Assembly: GCA_944381225.1 (NCBI GenBank)
Contig: CALWKJ010000016.1
Coordinates: forward strand, 1 to 17,379
Origin: an uncultured Clostridia bacterium
GTDB taxonomy: Bacteria; Bacillota; Clostridia; Christensenellales; UBA1242
Reading direction: 5' to 3'
Length of the DNA stretch: 17,379 bases
Positions 1-8,605 of this stretch are shown here, in pieces. Position 1 is the first letter of the stretch. Every line of letters starts with the position of its first letter. The notes under the pieces were generated by a model that worked only from the letters and a program-made list of their open reading frames with translations, did not search any database and was not told the origin of the DNA. Made by a program: the position numbers and the translations under genes.

Positions 1-1080
1 ACTATTGATGCAAGTGCGATTGCAATAACGGAAATAGATATTATTAAAGCAAACACAACAGACAGTCAAAAAAGTGGACATTCTGCATTATTTAGTTTTG
101 GGGCAGACAACGAATTGCACCCAACAACAGTACAAGGCAATGTAGTTATTGACGGATTAACTTTAATTGGCAATTCTAATCGTTCGGAAAACGAAAAACT
201 CAAGGGTGGATTGTTGATGGTTCTAACAGGAGCAAACGACACTCTATTAAGAAATTTAAGGGCAAACAGTTGGCTTACAAACATGGTTGCATTAAACAAT
301 GTTGATTCATGGGAAAATTCAACGCACATTTTAGAATGTGATATAAAAGATAGCTTTAGCAATATGTTCTATTACTATGGAATCAAAAATAATTATATTG
401 AAAACAGCGACCTTGTTGGAAGTGGTGGACCTATATTTGCGCTTACACATGTAGATCCAAGACAGAATGTAGACTCTAGGTATTCTAACATGGAAGTAAA
501 GAATTCTCATCTTGAAACTTTTGTAAACGGAACAGAAGCTTGGTTTGTTATTAATGAAGCAAATTCAACTGCAACAGAATTGTTTGCCGTGGATGCAGTT
601 TTCAGTTTAACTAGCCAAGGCGCTGTGGCAAGTGGATTATTAGAAAACGCAAAAACCTTTAAAAAGAATGACAAAGCAAACTTTGTTGGAATGATAACAT
701 CAAATGGCAACCCTATAACAAATACAGATGCAATAAAGGGAAAAATTGTTTTTAAAAATGCAAATGATGAAGTAACATACACATACGACATGAACGATCA
801 AAATTTCAAACAACTTGCAAGTCAAATCCTTCCAAATTTGCCAGCGCAAGCAATTGCAAAAATCCCATTTTTCAGCGCCGGAGGAGAAATAGCAACTGTT
901 ACAGTTGGAGCAGATTATAACGTAACTGGCCTTGGAAAAGACATTACAACTCCATTTATTGACCCAAGTGATTTATCTAATCTTCAACAAATTAAAAGAT
1001 TTTTTGAAAGCAAGTATCTTGGACTCTTTATTAACGGAATACCAACAATTGGTGCTGTTGTAGAATTTTATGATATGTAA
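1..1080 (+). CDS. Partial beta-helix (pectin-lyase-fold-like) surface protein, 5' end outside window
   Basis: The reading frame is open from base 1 with no stop, so this is the C-terminal 359 residues of a longer protein; the TTG at 115 is only an internal codon. The visible part has short, irregular hydrophobic strands separated by Asn/Gly/Asp-rich turns (for example around GNVVIDGLTLIGNS, NSTHILECDIKDS and NNYIENSDLVGSGG). That is the look of a right-handed parallel beta-helix such as pectate-lyase-like or adhesin passenger domains. No catalytic motif, sorting signal (LPXTG), SLH domain or C-terminal membrane segment is visible, and the last ~150 residues look like a separate globular or beta-rich tail. 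A secreted or surface role is inferred; the signal peptide would lie upstream of the window. It is followed directly by a strong terminator, so it ends its transcription unit. Specific function unknown. Confidence 0.6.
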   Translation, partial: TIDASAIAITEIDIIKANTTDSQKSGHSALFSFGADNELHPTTVQGNVVIDGLTLIGNSNRSENEKLKGGLLMVLTGANDTLLRNLRANSWLTNMVALNNVDSWENSTHILECDIKDSFSNMFYYYGIKNNYIENSDLVGSGGPIFALTHVDPRQNVDSRYSNMEVKNSHLETFVNGTEAWFVINEANSTATELFAVDAVFSLTSQGAVASGLLENAKTFKKNDKANFVGMITSNGNPITNTDAIKGKIVFKNANDEVTYTYDMNDQNFKQLASQILPNLPAQAIAKIPFFSAGGEIATVTVGADYNVTGLGKDITTPFIDPSDLSNLQQIKRFFESKYLGLFINGIPTIGAVVEFYDM

Positions 1081-1111
1081 AAAAAGTCACATGGAAACAT
1101 GTGATTTTTTT
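1081..1111 (+). terminator. Rho-independent terminator after the beta-helix gene
   Basis: Seven-bp stem TCACATG (1087-1093) / CATGTGA (1098-1104) with a GAAA tetraloop, followed by seven T residues (1105-1111). The preceding A run (1079-1085) can extend the stem by pairing with the T tract, so the element could also work on the other strand. It begins right after the stop codon. Confidence 0.85.
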
Positions 1112-1185
1112 GTGATAAAACAAAAAATATTCCATATTTAGCACCACATTTAAATAAAAAAACAAATGATTGCATAAAATAGTTT

Positions 1186-1190
1186 GGGAG
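1186..1190 (+). promoter_or_regulatory. Ribosome binding site that fixes the start of the GPH symporter
   Basis: GGGAG lies 5 bases before the TTG at 1196. It overlaps the in-frame TTG at 1184, so that upstream TTG cannot be its target. This favours a protein beginning MKKLSVKTK. Confidence 0.6.
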
Positions 1191-1195
1191 ACTTT

Positions 1196-2599
1196 TTGAA
1201 AAAATTATCTGTAAAAACAAAACTATGCTATGCAACTGGAAATTTAGGTTATGGGACAATAGCGCAAACCATGACAACCTTTATAATGTTTTTTGGGACA
1301 AGTGTTTTGGGCATAAAGGGCACTCTTGTTGGATTGTGTGTTGCATTATCTGCATTTTGGGATGGCTTAAGCGACCCCATTGTTGGATATTTAAGTGATT
1401 TAACAAATTCTAAATTTTGGGGAAGACGCTTGGGATATTTGTTTTTTGGTACATTGGGAATGGTAATTTTTAATGTGCTTTTGTGGAGTGTTCCAAACTC
1501 AATTAGTGAAATAGGTAAATTTTTTTGGCTTTTAATTATGTTATTGAGTTTAGAAACTGCAAACACATGCTTTGCAACACCTTATGTTGCGCTTGGCATA
1601 GATATTGCTCCAGGATATAACGAGCAAAGCATTTTGCAAGGATACAAAACTGTTTTTTTTATAATAGGAATGGTGTTGCCTAGTGTGCTTATGATTATTT
1701 TTATGCCAAGTGGTGAGCAAGGACAACTAGAGCAGGCTGGATATATTTACATAGCATATGTTACGAGTGCTTTAAGTTTAATCTGTGGCTTAATTTGCAT
1801 ATTTGGTACTTTTAAAAAAGTAAAAAGTATGCCAAATTACAAGCACAGACAAAAAGAAAAAAATGCTTTTTTCAAAATTTTTTACAATTTCTTTTTAACG
1901 CTAAAGCGAAAAAATTATGGCGCAATAATAATATCTTATTCAGTTGCGCTTATAGCAGCAGCTTTTTTAACTTCAGTGGGAATGCATCTTTTCACATACT
2001 GTTTTCATTTTAATACAACGCAAATTCCAATTCTAATGACATGCATATTTATTGGAGCAATAATCAGCCAGCCATTTTGGATATATCTAAGCAAAAGAAT
2101 AGATAAAAAACCTGCACTTAAATGGTCGTATTTTACTATTTTAATAGGAATTTTTTTTACATTTTGGACATTTGTTTTTAGAGAGCAAATAGGTGTAATT
2201 GTTTCGTTTTGGGTAGTGTTGCCATGTATGGTATTTTGTGGATTTGGCACGGGGGCTCTTTACTCTTTGCCAATGTCAATGTTTGCAGACAATGTAACAA
2301 TGGATAAAATACAAACGGGCGAAAACAAAAGTGCAACATACAGTGGGTATATGACATTAGCTTATAACATTGCAAATTCTTTAGCGCTTTTGGTTATAGG
2401 CATATTGCTAGATTTAATAAAATTTGATGCCTCTGCTCCAGTTCAAGCTTTAAAAGTGCAAAACGCACTAGGAGCGCTTGTTTTTGGAGGTTGCGCAATA
2501 AGCATAGCCTTGGCAATGCTCGTTTTGTCGAAATACAATTTAAAAAGAAGCGATATATTAAAACAGCAACTTTTATCAAAACAAAAACGAAAAAAATAA
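1196..2599 (+). CDS. GPH-family (MelB-like) sugar:cation symporter
   Basis: A 467-residue polytopic membrane protein of the major facilitator superfamily, glycoside-pentoside-hexuronide:cation symporter branch, of the usual family length with about 12 hydrophobic segments. The signature FWDGLSDPIVGYLSD at residues 54-68 followed by GRR at 76-78 is the classic GPH loop. Asp56 and Asp60 align with the two aspartates of helix II that form the cation site in MelB, so a Na+- or H+-coupled mechanism is likely. The central cytoplasmic loop (about residues 205-235) is Lys-rich, as usual between the two six-helix halves. The start is TTG at 1196, chosen because GGGAG sits 5 bases upstream; an in-frame TTG at 1184 would remove the ribosome binding site. 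It stands alone, after a terminator and before the cca promoter, with no glycosidase or regulator beside it, so the sugar cannot be predicted. Confidence 0.85.
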   Translation: MKKLSVKTKLCYATGNLGYGTIAQTMTTFIMFFGTSVLGIKGTLVGLCVALSAFWDGLSDPIVGYLSDLTNSKFWGRRLGYLFFGTLGMVIFNVLLWSVPNSISEIGKFFWLLIMLLSLETANTCFATPYVALGIDIAPGYNEQSILQGYKTVFFIIGMVLPSVLMIIFMPSGEQGQLEQAGYIYIAYVTSALSLICGLICIFGTFKKVKSMPNYKHRQKEKNAFFKIFYNFFLTLKRKNYGAIIISYSVALIAAAFLTSVGMHLFTYCFHFNTTQIPILMTCIFIGAIISQPFWIYLSKRIDKKPALKWSYFTILIGIFFTFWTFVFREQIGVIVSFWVVLPCMVFCGFGTGALYSLPMSMFADNVTMDKIQTGENKSATYSGYMTLAYNIANSLALLVIGILLDLIKFDASAPVQALKVQNALGALVFGGCAISIALAMLVLSKYNLKRSDILKQQLLSKQKRKK

Positions 2600-2629
2600 A
2601 GTTCTATAGTTTTTTATTGTATAAAATTG

Positions 2630-2638
2630 TGTTATAAT
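2630..2638 (+). promoter_or_regulatory. Extended -10 promoter for the cca operon, leaderless spacing
   Basis: TGTTATAAT is a perfect extended -10 (TGnTATAAT). No good -35 is seen at 17 bases (only T-rich sequence), as is common for extended -10 promoters. With transcription starting about 7 bases after the -10, the first transcribed base would be at or next to A2645 of the ATG, so the message would have no leader; no Shine-Dalgarno is present. The element lies in the 45-base gap after the symporter, where no terminator hairpin is evident. Confidence 0.55.
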
Positions 2639-2644
2639 GTTTTT

Positions 2645-3907
2645 ATGAAAACAAATGTAAATATTTATGTGCCACAACAATTAAAGGAATTGGCACAAAA
2701 ACTAAAAAAAAAGGCAGATTTGTATATTGTTGGAGGATATGTAAGAAATCAAATTTTAAAAATTGATGGAACAGATATTGACCTTTGCAGCAAACTTACA
2801 CCTCAACAACTCAAAACCCTTTTAAAAGGCACCGACTATCAAGTAAAAGATAAAAACAAACAACTAGGAACGGTTACAATTTCCATTGATGGACAAACAT
2901 ACGAACATTCAACATTTAGAGAAGAAAAGTACGATGGAACTGGAAAACACTGTCCTGTTTTTGTGACTTTTGTAGAAGATTTGCGCAAAGATGCAATGCG
3001 CAGAGATTTTACAATCAATTCCATATATTACAGCATAACTAAAAATCAAATTATTGATATTTACTCGGGTATTTATGATTTAGAAAAAAAATCAATAAAA
3101 ACAATAGAGACTCCTAGTTATGTTTTTAACAATGACGGATTAAGAATATTGAGAATGATAAGAATTGCTTGCGAATTGAATTTTAAAATAGATAAGCAAA
3201 CCTACAAAACAGCTGCATTGATGTCGTATAGGTTGAAAGATATAACAGGTGTTCGCAAACAAAAGGAACTGTCGCTTATACTAAATTCAAGCAAAAAATA
3301 TAGTGTTTCCAAAAAAAATGCACACATAAGGGCTCTTAAATATTTTAATCAAATGCATTTATTTTCAAATTTTTATAGCAAAGTTTCAAAAATAAAGTTT
3401 AATATGATAAAAAAAGCGAATTTTGATTTGCAAAGCGCTTTGTTTATAGACATGATAGATTCTATAAAACCAGATGATGTGGAATATTATTTAAAATATA
3501 TGCTTGGAGAAAAAGGGTTAAGTTTTTCAAAAAAACAACAAAGTTACTATATAAATGTTGTATGTGGATATTTTGATGCTCTTAAAAGATTAAATAATAA
3601 AAGTTTTTTCTTTAAATATTTTAACAATTTTGAAACAATAAAAAAATTTATTCAACTAAAAAATCGATTTTTGTTTAACAAATATAATTTTTTCTACAAA
3701 TATATTTTAAATTATCATATTCCAGTAACTATTAAAGATTTAAAAATAAACGGCAATGACATAAAAAAATTCAGACCCCAAATACCAAAAATATATTACG
3801 GCAACTTGTTAAAAGAACTTTTAAATAAAGTTTTTGACGGAGAAATACAAAACACAAAAGAAAGTTTAATATTGGAGATTAAAAAATATGACTATAGAAA
3901 CAATTAG
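2645..3907 (+). CDS. cca: CCA tRNA nucleotidyltransferase / poly(A) polymerase family protein
   Basis: A class II nucleotidyltransferase of 420 residues, probably adding or repairing the 3' CCA of tRNAs. Motifs in order: GGYVRN at 30-35 (family GGxVRD), the metal-binding DID at 44-46, a STFREE segment near 85-90, RRDFTINS at 119-126, and GLRILRMIR with the following helix, then VRKQKEL, matching the nucleotide-recognition and neck motifs. The C-terminal half is Lys/Asn/Phe-rich and poorly conserved; no HD phosphohydrolase motif is visible. The usual Asp after VR is Asn35 here, a departure from consensus. The start is ATG 2645; a TTG at 2627 in the same frame overlaps the -10 box and is excluded. 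It is the first gene of a four-gene overlapping operon; its last 20 bases overlap rmuC. Poly(A) polymerase is the main alternative, but low-GC Gram-positives normally encode only the CCA enzyme. Confidence 0.82.
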   Translation: MKTNVNIYVPQQLKELAQKLKKKADLYIVGGYVRNQILKIDGTDIDLCSKLTPQQLKTLLKGTDYQVKDKNKQLGTVTISIDGQTYEHSTFREEKYDGTGKHCPVFVTFVEDLRKDAMRRDFTINSIYYSITKNQIIDIYSGIYDLEKKSIKTIETPSYVFNNDGLRILRMIRIACELNFKIDKQTYKTAALMSYRLKDITGVRKQKELSLILNSSKKYSVSKKNAHIRALKYFNQMHLFSNFYSKVSKIKFNMIKKANFDLQSALFIDMIDSIKPDDVEYYLKYMLGEKGLSFSKKQQSYYINVVCGYFDALKRLNNKSFFFKYFNNFETIKKFIQLKNRFLFNKYNFFYKYILNYHIPVTIKDLKINGNDIKKFRPQIPKIYYGNLLKELLNKVFDGEIQNTKESLILEIKKYDYRNN

Positions 3908-5192
3908 TTTAATTTTAAGTTTTATCGTTTTTGTTATTTGTTCTATAATTTGCATTATAGTAATTAAAAACGCAAAAAGGCAAAATCCAGAATTTCAAAT
4001 AAAGCAAATTTTGGAAAATATAAAACAAAATTCTCAAAATCAAAATGAATTAAACTCGCAACTAAACAACATTTTGTTGCAAAATATAAAAAATTCAAAT
4101 GATATGGTTTTAAATACAATATCAAACAATAACGGCTTGCAACTGCAACAGTTAAGCGATATTTTAAATAGATTAAACAATGTTTTACAAACAAATGAGC
4201 AGTCTATGAAAAACGCAATAAATGTTATAGAAAATGGACTTATAAGACTTCAGCAAGACAATGAAAAAAAGTTGGAACAGATGAGGCAAACGGTTGATGA
4301 AAAATTAAATGTAAGTTTAGAAAATCGATTAACTCAATCATTTAACATAATAAACGAACGACTTCAATCTGTATACGAGGGAATTGGCGTTATGAAACAA
4401 CTTGCCACTGGAGTTGGAGATTTAAAAAAGGTGTTAAACAACATAAAAACAAGAGGAGTATGGGGAGAAATTCAACTTGAAAATTTACTTGAACAAATTT
4501 TGACCAAAGAACAGTATTTGTGCCAAGTTAACATTAATCCAAACAACCAAGACAGAGTTGATTTTGTAATAAAAATGCCAGGCAAAGAAGAAGGGCAAGA
4601 GGTATTTCTTCCAATTGACGCAAAATTTCCAATTGAGGACTATCAACGACTTATAGAGGCAAGCGAAGTTGGAAATAAGGAGGATGTTGAAATTGCTGTA
4701 AAAGGCATAGAAAGAAGGGTTAAAGAAGAAGCAAAAAAGATTAAGGAAAAATACATTTTAATTCCAAAAACAACAGATTTTGCAGTTATGTATCTTCCAA
4801 TAGAAGGAATGTATGCCGAAGTTTTAAGGATTCCTGGGCTTTGTGAACATTTGCAACAAGAATATAAAGTTGTTGTTTGTGGCCCAACCACTCTTTCTGC
4901 ACTTTTAAACAGTTTGCAACTAGGATTTAAAAGTTTAACAATCGAGAAAAGGTCAAGCGAAGTTTGGAACTTATTGAGTGTATTTAAGCGAGAATTTACT
5001 AAATTTGTAGAACTGCTTGCAAAAACTCAAAAGAAATTAAATGAAGCTTCAAACACTATAGAATTTGCAACAAAAAAATCAAAAACAATTGAAAGGAAAT
5101 TAAAAGATGTTTCGTCTGTTGTTGACACAACTGTTGATGTTTTAGATTTTGAAGATGATAGCGAAAATGGAATTGGAGAAGATGGTGAATAG
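3888..5192 (+). CDS. rmuC: RmuC family protein (DNA recombination / DNA-end limiting)
   Basis: A 434-residue protein with a single N-terminal transmembrane anchor (about residues 5-26), a long Gln/Asn-rich coiled coil (about 35-150), then the RmuC domain. Diagnostic segments are GVWGE at 190-194 with the following amphipathic helix, a VDFVI strand, and LPIDAKFP around 241-248; Asp244 and Lys246 form the D-x-K of the restriction-endonuclease-like core proposed for this family. The C-terminal tail is acidic (Asp/Glu-rich, about residues 415-434). RmuC is linked to limiting inversions and other rearrangements at short inverted repeats in E. coli; the biochemical activity is not settled. The start ATG overlaps the end of cca by 20 bases, with GGAG about 11 bases upstream. 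Its own 3' end overlaps the phosphohexomutase start, so translation is probably coupled along the operon. Confidence 0.9.
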   Translation: MTIETISLILSFIVFVICSIICIIVIKNAKRQNPEFQIKQILENIKQNSQNQNELNSQLNNILLQNIKNSNDMVLNTISNNNGLQLQQLSDILNRLNNVLQTNEQSMKNAINVIENGLIRLQQDNEKKLEQMRQTVDEKLNVSLENRLTQSFNIINERLQSVYEGIGVMKQLATGVGDLKKVLNNIKTRGVWGEIQLENLLEQILTKEQYLCQVNINPNNQDRVDFVIKMPGKEEGQEVFLPIDAKFPIEDYQRLIEASEVGNKEDVEIAVKGIERRVKEEAKKIKEKYILIPKTTDFAVMYLPIEGMYAEVLRIPGLCEHLQQEYKVVVCGPTTLSALLNSLQLGFKSLTIEKRSSEVWNLLSVFKREFTKFVELLAKTQKKLNEASNTIEFATKKSKTIERKLKDVSSVVDTTVDVLDFEDDSENGIGEDGE

Positions 5193-6807
5193 TAAAAATT
5201 CATATTTGTTTTGGTTAAACAACATTTTGGACCAAAAAATAAAAAAACAATTAAAGAATTTAAACAAAGAGCAAATTGTTGCAAATTTTTCAAATTCTTT
5301 AATTTTTGGCACGGCTGGGATGAGAGGTACTATGCAACTTGGAACCAACAATATAAATGTTGTAACAGTGTGCAAATTGGCACAAAGTTTAAGCGTATAC
5401 ATGGCTAAACATGGAAAACAAAGCATTGTTATTTGTTTTGACACAAGAACAAACAGCAAAAAATTTTCCAGAATTTTTGCAAAAGTGATGAGCAAAAATA
5501 AAATAAATGTGTACTTGTTTAAAAAATTTGCCCCAACTCCCATATGTGTATACGCTACTACAAAATTAAAAGCAGATTTTGGAGTAATGATAACAGCAAG
5601 CCATAATAACAAGCAGTATAATGGAATAAAAATATATGGGAATTTAGGCATACAAATAGGCAGTGATGTTCAAAGAGAAATATCTCATATTTTTAATGAA
5701 GTTAATGAAATTGAAATATATAACAAAATATACAAATCAAAATTAAAAAACAATATTCATTATTTAACAACACAAATTTCAAAAGATTTTGTAAAAATGC
5801 AAAAATCAAACTACAAAAAAAATTTAAAAATAATATACACTCCTTTAAACGGAACGGGTAGATACTGCGTAAGCAATATTTTAAAAACAAATGGATATAG
5901 TTTTAAAATGCCCAAAACTCAAAAAGGGGCAAACGGTTTATTTAAAACTTGTCCATATCCAAATCCAGAATTTAAAGAGGCATTTACAGAAAGTTTAAAA
6001 CTATGCAAAAAATTCAAAGCAGACATAATTGTTGCAACTGACCCCGATGCAGACAGAATTGGCGTCATGGTTAAACATAACGACAAATACATTAAGTTGT
6101 CGGGCAATGAGGTTGGATATATATTTGCTGAATATTTGATAAACAAAAATAATAGCGAAAACAAATTTATAGTTACAAGTGTTGTTACAAGCCCTTTGAT
6201 AAACGAAATTTGCAAAAAAAACAACGTTCATTTATTTAAAACATTAACAGGATTTAAAAGTTTAGGAACAAAAACATATGAAGTTTGTAAAAAATATGGC
6301 AAAAGTTCTTTTGTTCTTTGTTATGAAGAAAGTTGTGGGTATGTTGTAAATAGCAATTATTATGATAAGGACGGCATATACGCAACACTGCTAATTTGCG
6401 AAATTGCCAATTCATTAAAATGCAAAAATAAAACTTTAATAGATTATTTAAATGATATTTATAATAAATATTCATATATAGAAGCATTAAGCGACAGCAT
6501 AATATACAACGGAAAAGACAGTTTAAAGCAAATGAACAATGTTGTTGAAAATTTAAGAAAACACAAAATTGAAAAAATTTTAAATTACAAAGTAACAAAA
6601 ACAGTGGACTATTTAAACGATGAAACGGGACTTGAAAAACAGAATTTTATAGAATATCATTTAAAGGATATAATTTTTATAATAAGACCAAGTGGTACTG
6701 AGCCAAAACTAAAGATATATTTATTTGTGAAAGGTGAACAAAATACAGCTAAAGACACGGCAAAAAAAGTTTTGAATAAAATTAAAAGCGTTTTAAACAA
6801 TGAATGA
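5182..6807 (+). CDS. Phosphoglucomutase/phosphomannomutase (alpha-D-phosphohexomutase)
   Basis: Interconverts hexose 1- and 6-phosphates in sugar-nucleotide and cell-envelope precursor supply. All four active-site loops are present: the N-terminal GTAGMRG (43-49), phosphoserine loop TASHN with Ser140, Mg2+ site DPDADR with Asp287, Asp289 and Asp291, sugar-binding EESCGY (382-387), and phosphate-binding RPSGTEP (502-508). At 541 residues it is the longer phosphoglucomutase/phosphomannomutase type also seen in Bacillus PgcA, not the ~450-residue GlmM type. Start choice: ATG 5182 and GTG 5185 share the GGAG at 5175-5178 (spacing 3 and 6 bases), so GTG 5185 is equally possible; in-frame ATGs at 5155 and 5167 and a TTG at 5149 lack a good site. 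It overlaps the end of rmuC by about 10 bases and uvrC by 8 bases. Substrate preference (glucose or mannose) cannot be read from sequence. Confidence 0.9.
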   Translation: MVNSKNSYLFWLNNILDQKIKKQLKNLNKEQIVANFSNSLIFGTAGMRGTMQLGTNNINVVTVCKLAQSLSVYMAKHGKQSIVICFDTRTNSKKFSRIFAKVMSKNKINVYLFKKFAPTPICVYATTKLKADFGVMITASHNNKQYNGIKIYGNLGIQIGSDVQREISHIFNEVNEIEIYNKIYKSKLKNNIHYLTTQISKDFVKMQKSNYKKNLKIIYTPLNGTGRYCVSNILKTNGYSFKMPKTQKGANGLFKTCPYPNPEFKEAFTESLKLCKKFKADIIVATDPDADRIGVMVKHNDKYIKLSGNEVGYIFAEYLINKNNSENKFIVTSVVTSPLINEICKKNNVHLFKTLTGFKSLGTKTYEVCKKYGKSSFVLCYEESCGYVVNSNYYDKDGIYATLLICEIANSLKCKNKTLIDYLNDIYNKYSYIEALSDSIIYNGKDSLKQMNNVVENLRKHKIEKILNYKVTKTVDYLNDETGLEKQNFIEYHLKDIIFIIRPSGTEPKLKIYLFVKGEQNTAKDTAKKVLNKIKSVLNNE

Positions 6808-8599
6808 AAAAATAAAACAAAAATTAAAAGAATTAACCACAAAAAGTGGAGTGTATATTATGCACTCATCAAGTGGAGCTGTTATATATGTGGGCAAGGC
6901 TAAAAATCTTAAAAACAGAGTTAGTCAATATTTTAACAACTCACCAAAACCAACAAAAGTAATGGCAATGGTGGAGCATGTTGAAGATTTTGAATATTTT
7001 ATTACTCTTAGTGAAAGAGACGCTTTTGCACTTGAAAATAATTTAATAAAAAAATACAAACCTTTTTATAACATACTTTTAAAAGACGACAAAGCATATC
7101 CGTATATAAAGGTAACCGTAAAAGATGAATATCCAAGACTGGAAGTTGTTAGAAAAATAAAAAACGACGGTTCAAAATACTTTGGTCCATACATTTCTTC
7201 AATTAGTCCATATGCTTTAATAAAAATTGTAAATATGGCATATCCACTTAGAACCTGCAAAGGGAATTTGCCAAAAAAACCCAAAAGGCCATGTTTAAAT
7301 TATTCTTTGGGATTGTGTAGTGCACCGTGTGCAAAGTATGTTTCAAAAGAGGAATATAAAAAAATAGTTCAAAAGGCTATGGACTTTTTGCGAGGCAACG
7401 ATAGCGACATAGAAAAAATTTTAGAAGCAAAGATGAAAGTTGCAAGTAGTATTGAAAATTTTGAAAGAGCTCTTGAAATAAGAGATATGTTAAAAATGAT
7501 AAACAATTTAAAGCAAAAAGTTGTAGCCGATTTGCCAAGCGATAAATCAATAGATGTAATTAGTTATGTAAACAATGGAATTTTGGGAGCGATTTGCACT
7601 TTGACAATTAGACACGGCAAAGTACTAGGAATAACAAATCAAAGTGTTGTTGATGCAAGCATAGATGAGAAAGAAACAATTTCGCAGTATGTTGTGCAAT
7701 ATTATGAAAAGCACGAATATCCAAAAGAATTGTTATTGAATATGGATGTTGATGATGTAACAAAAGAAGCGATAAAAACAAAAATTATTTGTCCACAAAA
7801 AGGCACAAAATTGAATTTAATAAAAATGGCAAATTTAAATGCAAATGAGTATTTAAATAAAATAGAATATAAAGAGAACATTGAATATGATAAAACAGTT
7901 GGGGCTTTGGAAAAATTAAAAGATAAATTAAATTTAAAAAGTGTTCCTAACAGAATAGAGTGTTATGACATATCACACATAAGTGGAACAAATCAAGTTG
8001 CGTCAATGGTTGTATTCATAGCAGGTAAAGTTGCAAAAAACATGTACAGAAAATTTAAAATACCCAATTATGAAAAGGGCTCAAACGATTTTGAAAGTTT
8101 AAGACAAACATTGATAAGACGATTTAATGAATTAAAAAAAGACGATGTGAGTTTTACTCAAAAACCAGATTTAATTGTAATAGACGGCGGAAAGGGACAA
8201 CTAAGTTCAACATATCCAGTTTTAAAAGATTTTAATGTGCAATGCGACATAATCTCTCTTGCAAAAAGTTATGAAGAAGTTTATGTTCCAAACAACAACA
8301 TGCCAATAATGTTAAAAAGGGGAAGTAGCGAACTGAGATTGTTGCAAAACATAAGAGATGAGGCACATAGATTTGCAATATCTTTTCACAGAAAATTAAG
8401 AACAAAAAATGAAATTAAATCGCCTCTAGATGAAATAATTGGACTGGGAAAAGTAAAAAAACAAGCGCTTTTAAATCAGTTTAAAACATTAGACGAAATT
8501 AAAAATGCCAGCGTTGAAGAGCTAAATTTGGTTAAGGGCATAGATATAAATTTGGCAATAAAAATTAAAAATTTTGTAGAAAATTTAAAAAACAAATAA
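6800..8599 (+). CDS. uvrC: UvrABC excinuclease subunit C
   Basis: Makes both incisions flanking a DNA lesion in nucleotide excision repair, working with UvrA and UvrB. At 599 residues it is full length. Domains in order: GIY-YIG nuclease (SGVYIM at 16-21, VIYVGKAKNLKNR at 28-40, with the downstream Glu in the ALENNLIKKYKP segment); a Cys cluster (RPCLNYSLGLCSAPC, about residues 165-180); UVR/UvrB-binding helical pair (around FERALEIRDML, about 217-228); RNase-H-like nuclease core (ECYDISHISG, VIDGGKGQL, IRDEAHRFA); and a C-terminal helix-hairpin-helix pair (IIGLGKVKKQALL and EELNLVKGI). ATG 6800 overlaps the mutase stop in ATGAATGA and has no Shine-Dalgarno of its own, so it probably depends on translational coupling. 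It is the last gene of the cca-rmuC-mutase-uvrC operon; no hairpin terminator is evident after it. Confidence 0.97.
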   Translation: MNEKIKQKLKELTTKSGVYIMHSSSGAVIYVGKAKNLKNRVSQYFNNSPKPTKVMAMVEHVEDFEYFITLSERDAFALENNLIKKYKPFYNILLKDDKAYPYIKVTVKDEYPRLEVVRKIKNDGSKYFGPYISSISPYALIKIVNMAYPLRTCKGNLPKKPKRPCLNYSLGLCSAPCAKYVSKEEYKKIVQKAMDFLRGNDSDIEKILEAKMKVASSIENFERALEIRDMLKMINNLKQKVVADLPSDKSIDVISYVNNGILGAICTLTIRHGKVLGITNQSVVDASIDEKETISQYVVQYYEKHEYPKELLLNMDVDDVTKEAIKTKIICPQKGTKLNLIKMANLNANEYLNKIEYKENIEYDKTVGALEKLKDKLNLKSVPNRIECYDISHISGTNQVASMVVFIAGKVAKNMYRKFKIPNYEKGSNDFESLRQTLIRRFNELKKDDVSFTQKPDLIVIDGGKGQLSSTYPVLKDFNVQCDIISLAKSYEEVYVPNNNMPIMLKRGSSELRLLQNIRDEAHRFAISFHRKLRTKNEIKSPLDEIIGLGKVKKQALLNQFKTLDEIKNASVEELNLVKGIDINLAIKIKNFVENLKNK

Positions 8600-8605
8600 A
8601 AATAA

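Noticed and set aside
115..1080. Separate gene starting at TTG 115
   Set aside because: The same frame is open back to base 1 with no stop and with matching beta-helix-like composition, so 115 is an internal Leu codon of a truncated gene.
1184..1195. TTG 1184 as start of the GPH symporter
   Set aside because: It overlaps the only ribosome binding site (GGGAG at 1186-1190), which is properly spaced for TTG 1196.
2627..2644. TTG 2627 as start of cca
   Set aside because: It lies within and just before the extended -10 box TGTTATAAT, so it would not be in the transcript; homologous sequence begins after ATG 2645.
5211..5408. 65-codon + strand frame inside the phosphohexomutase gene
   Set aside because: Out-of-frame shadow of a gene whose active-site motifs are in the overlapping frame; no ribosome binding site or recognisable protein.
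5142..5651. 169-codon - strand frame opposite the phosphohexomutase start
   Set aside because: Phe/Leu/Ile-rich antisense of a Lys/Asn-rich coding strand, a usual artefact in AT-rich genomes; it runs against a tightly packed operon.
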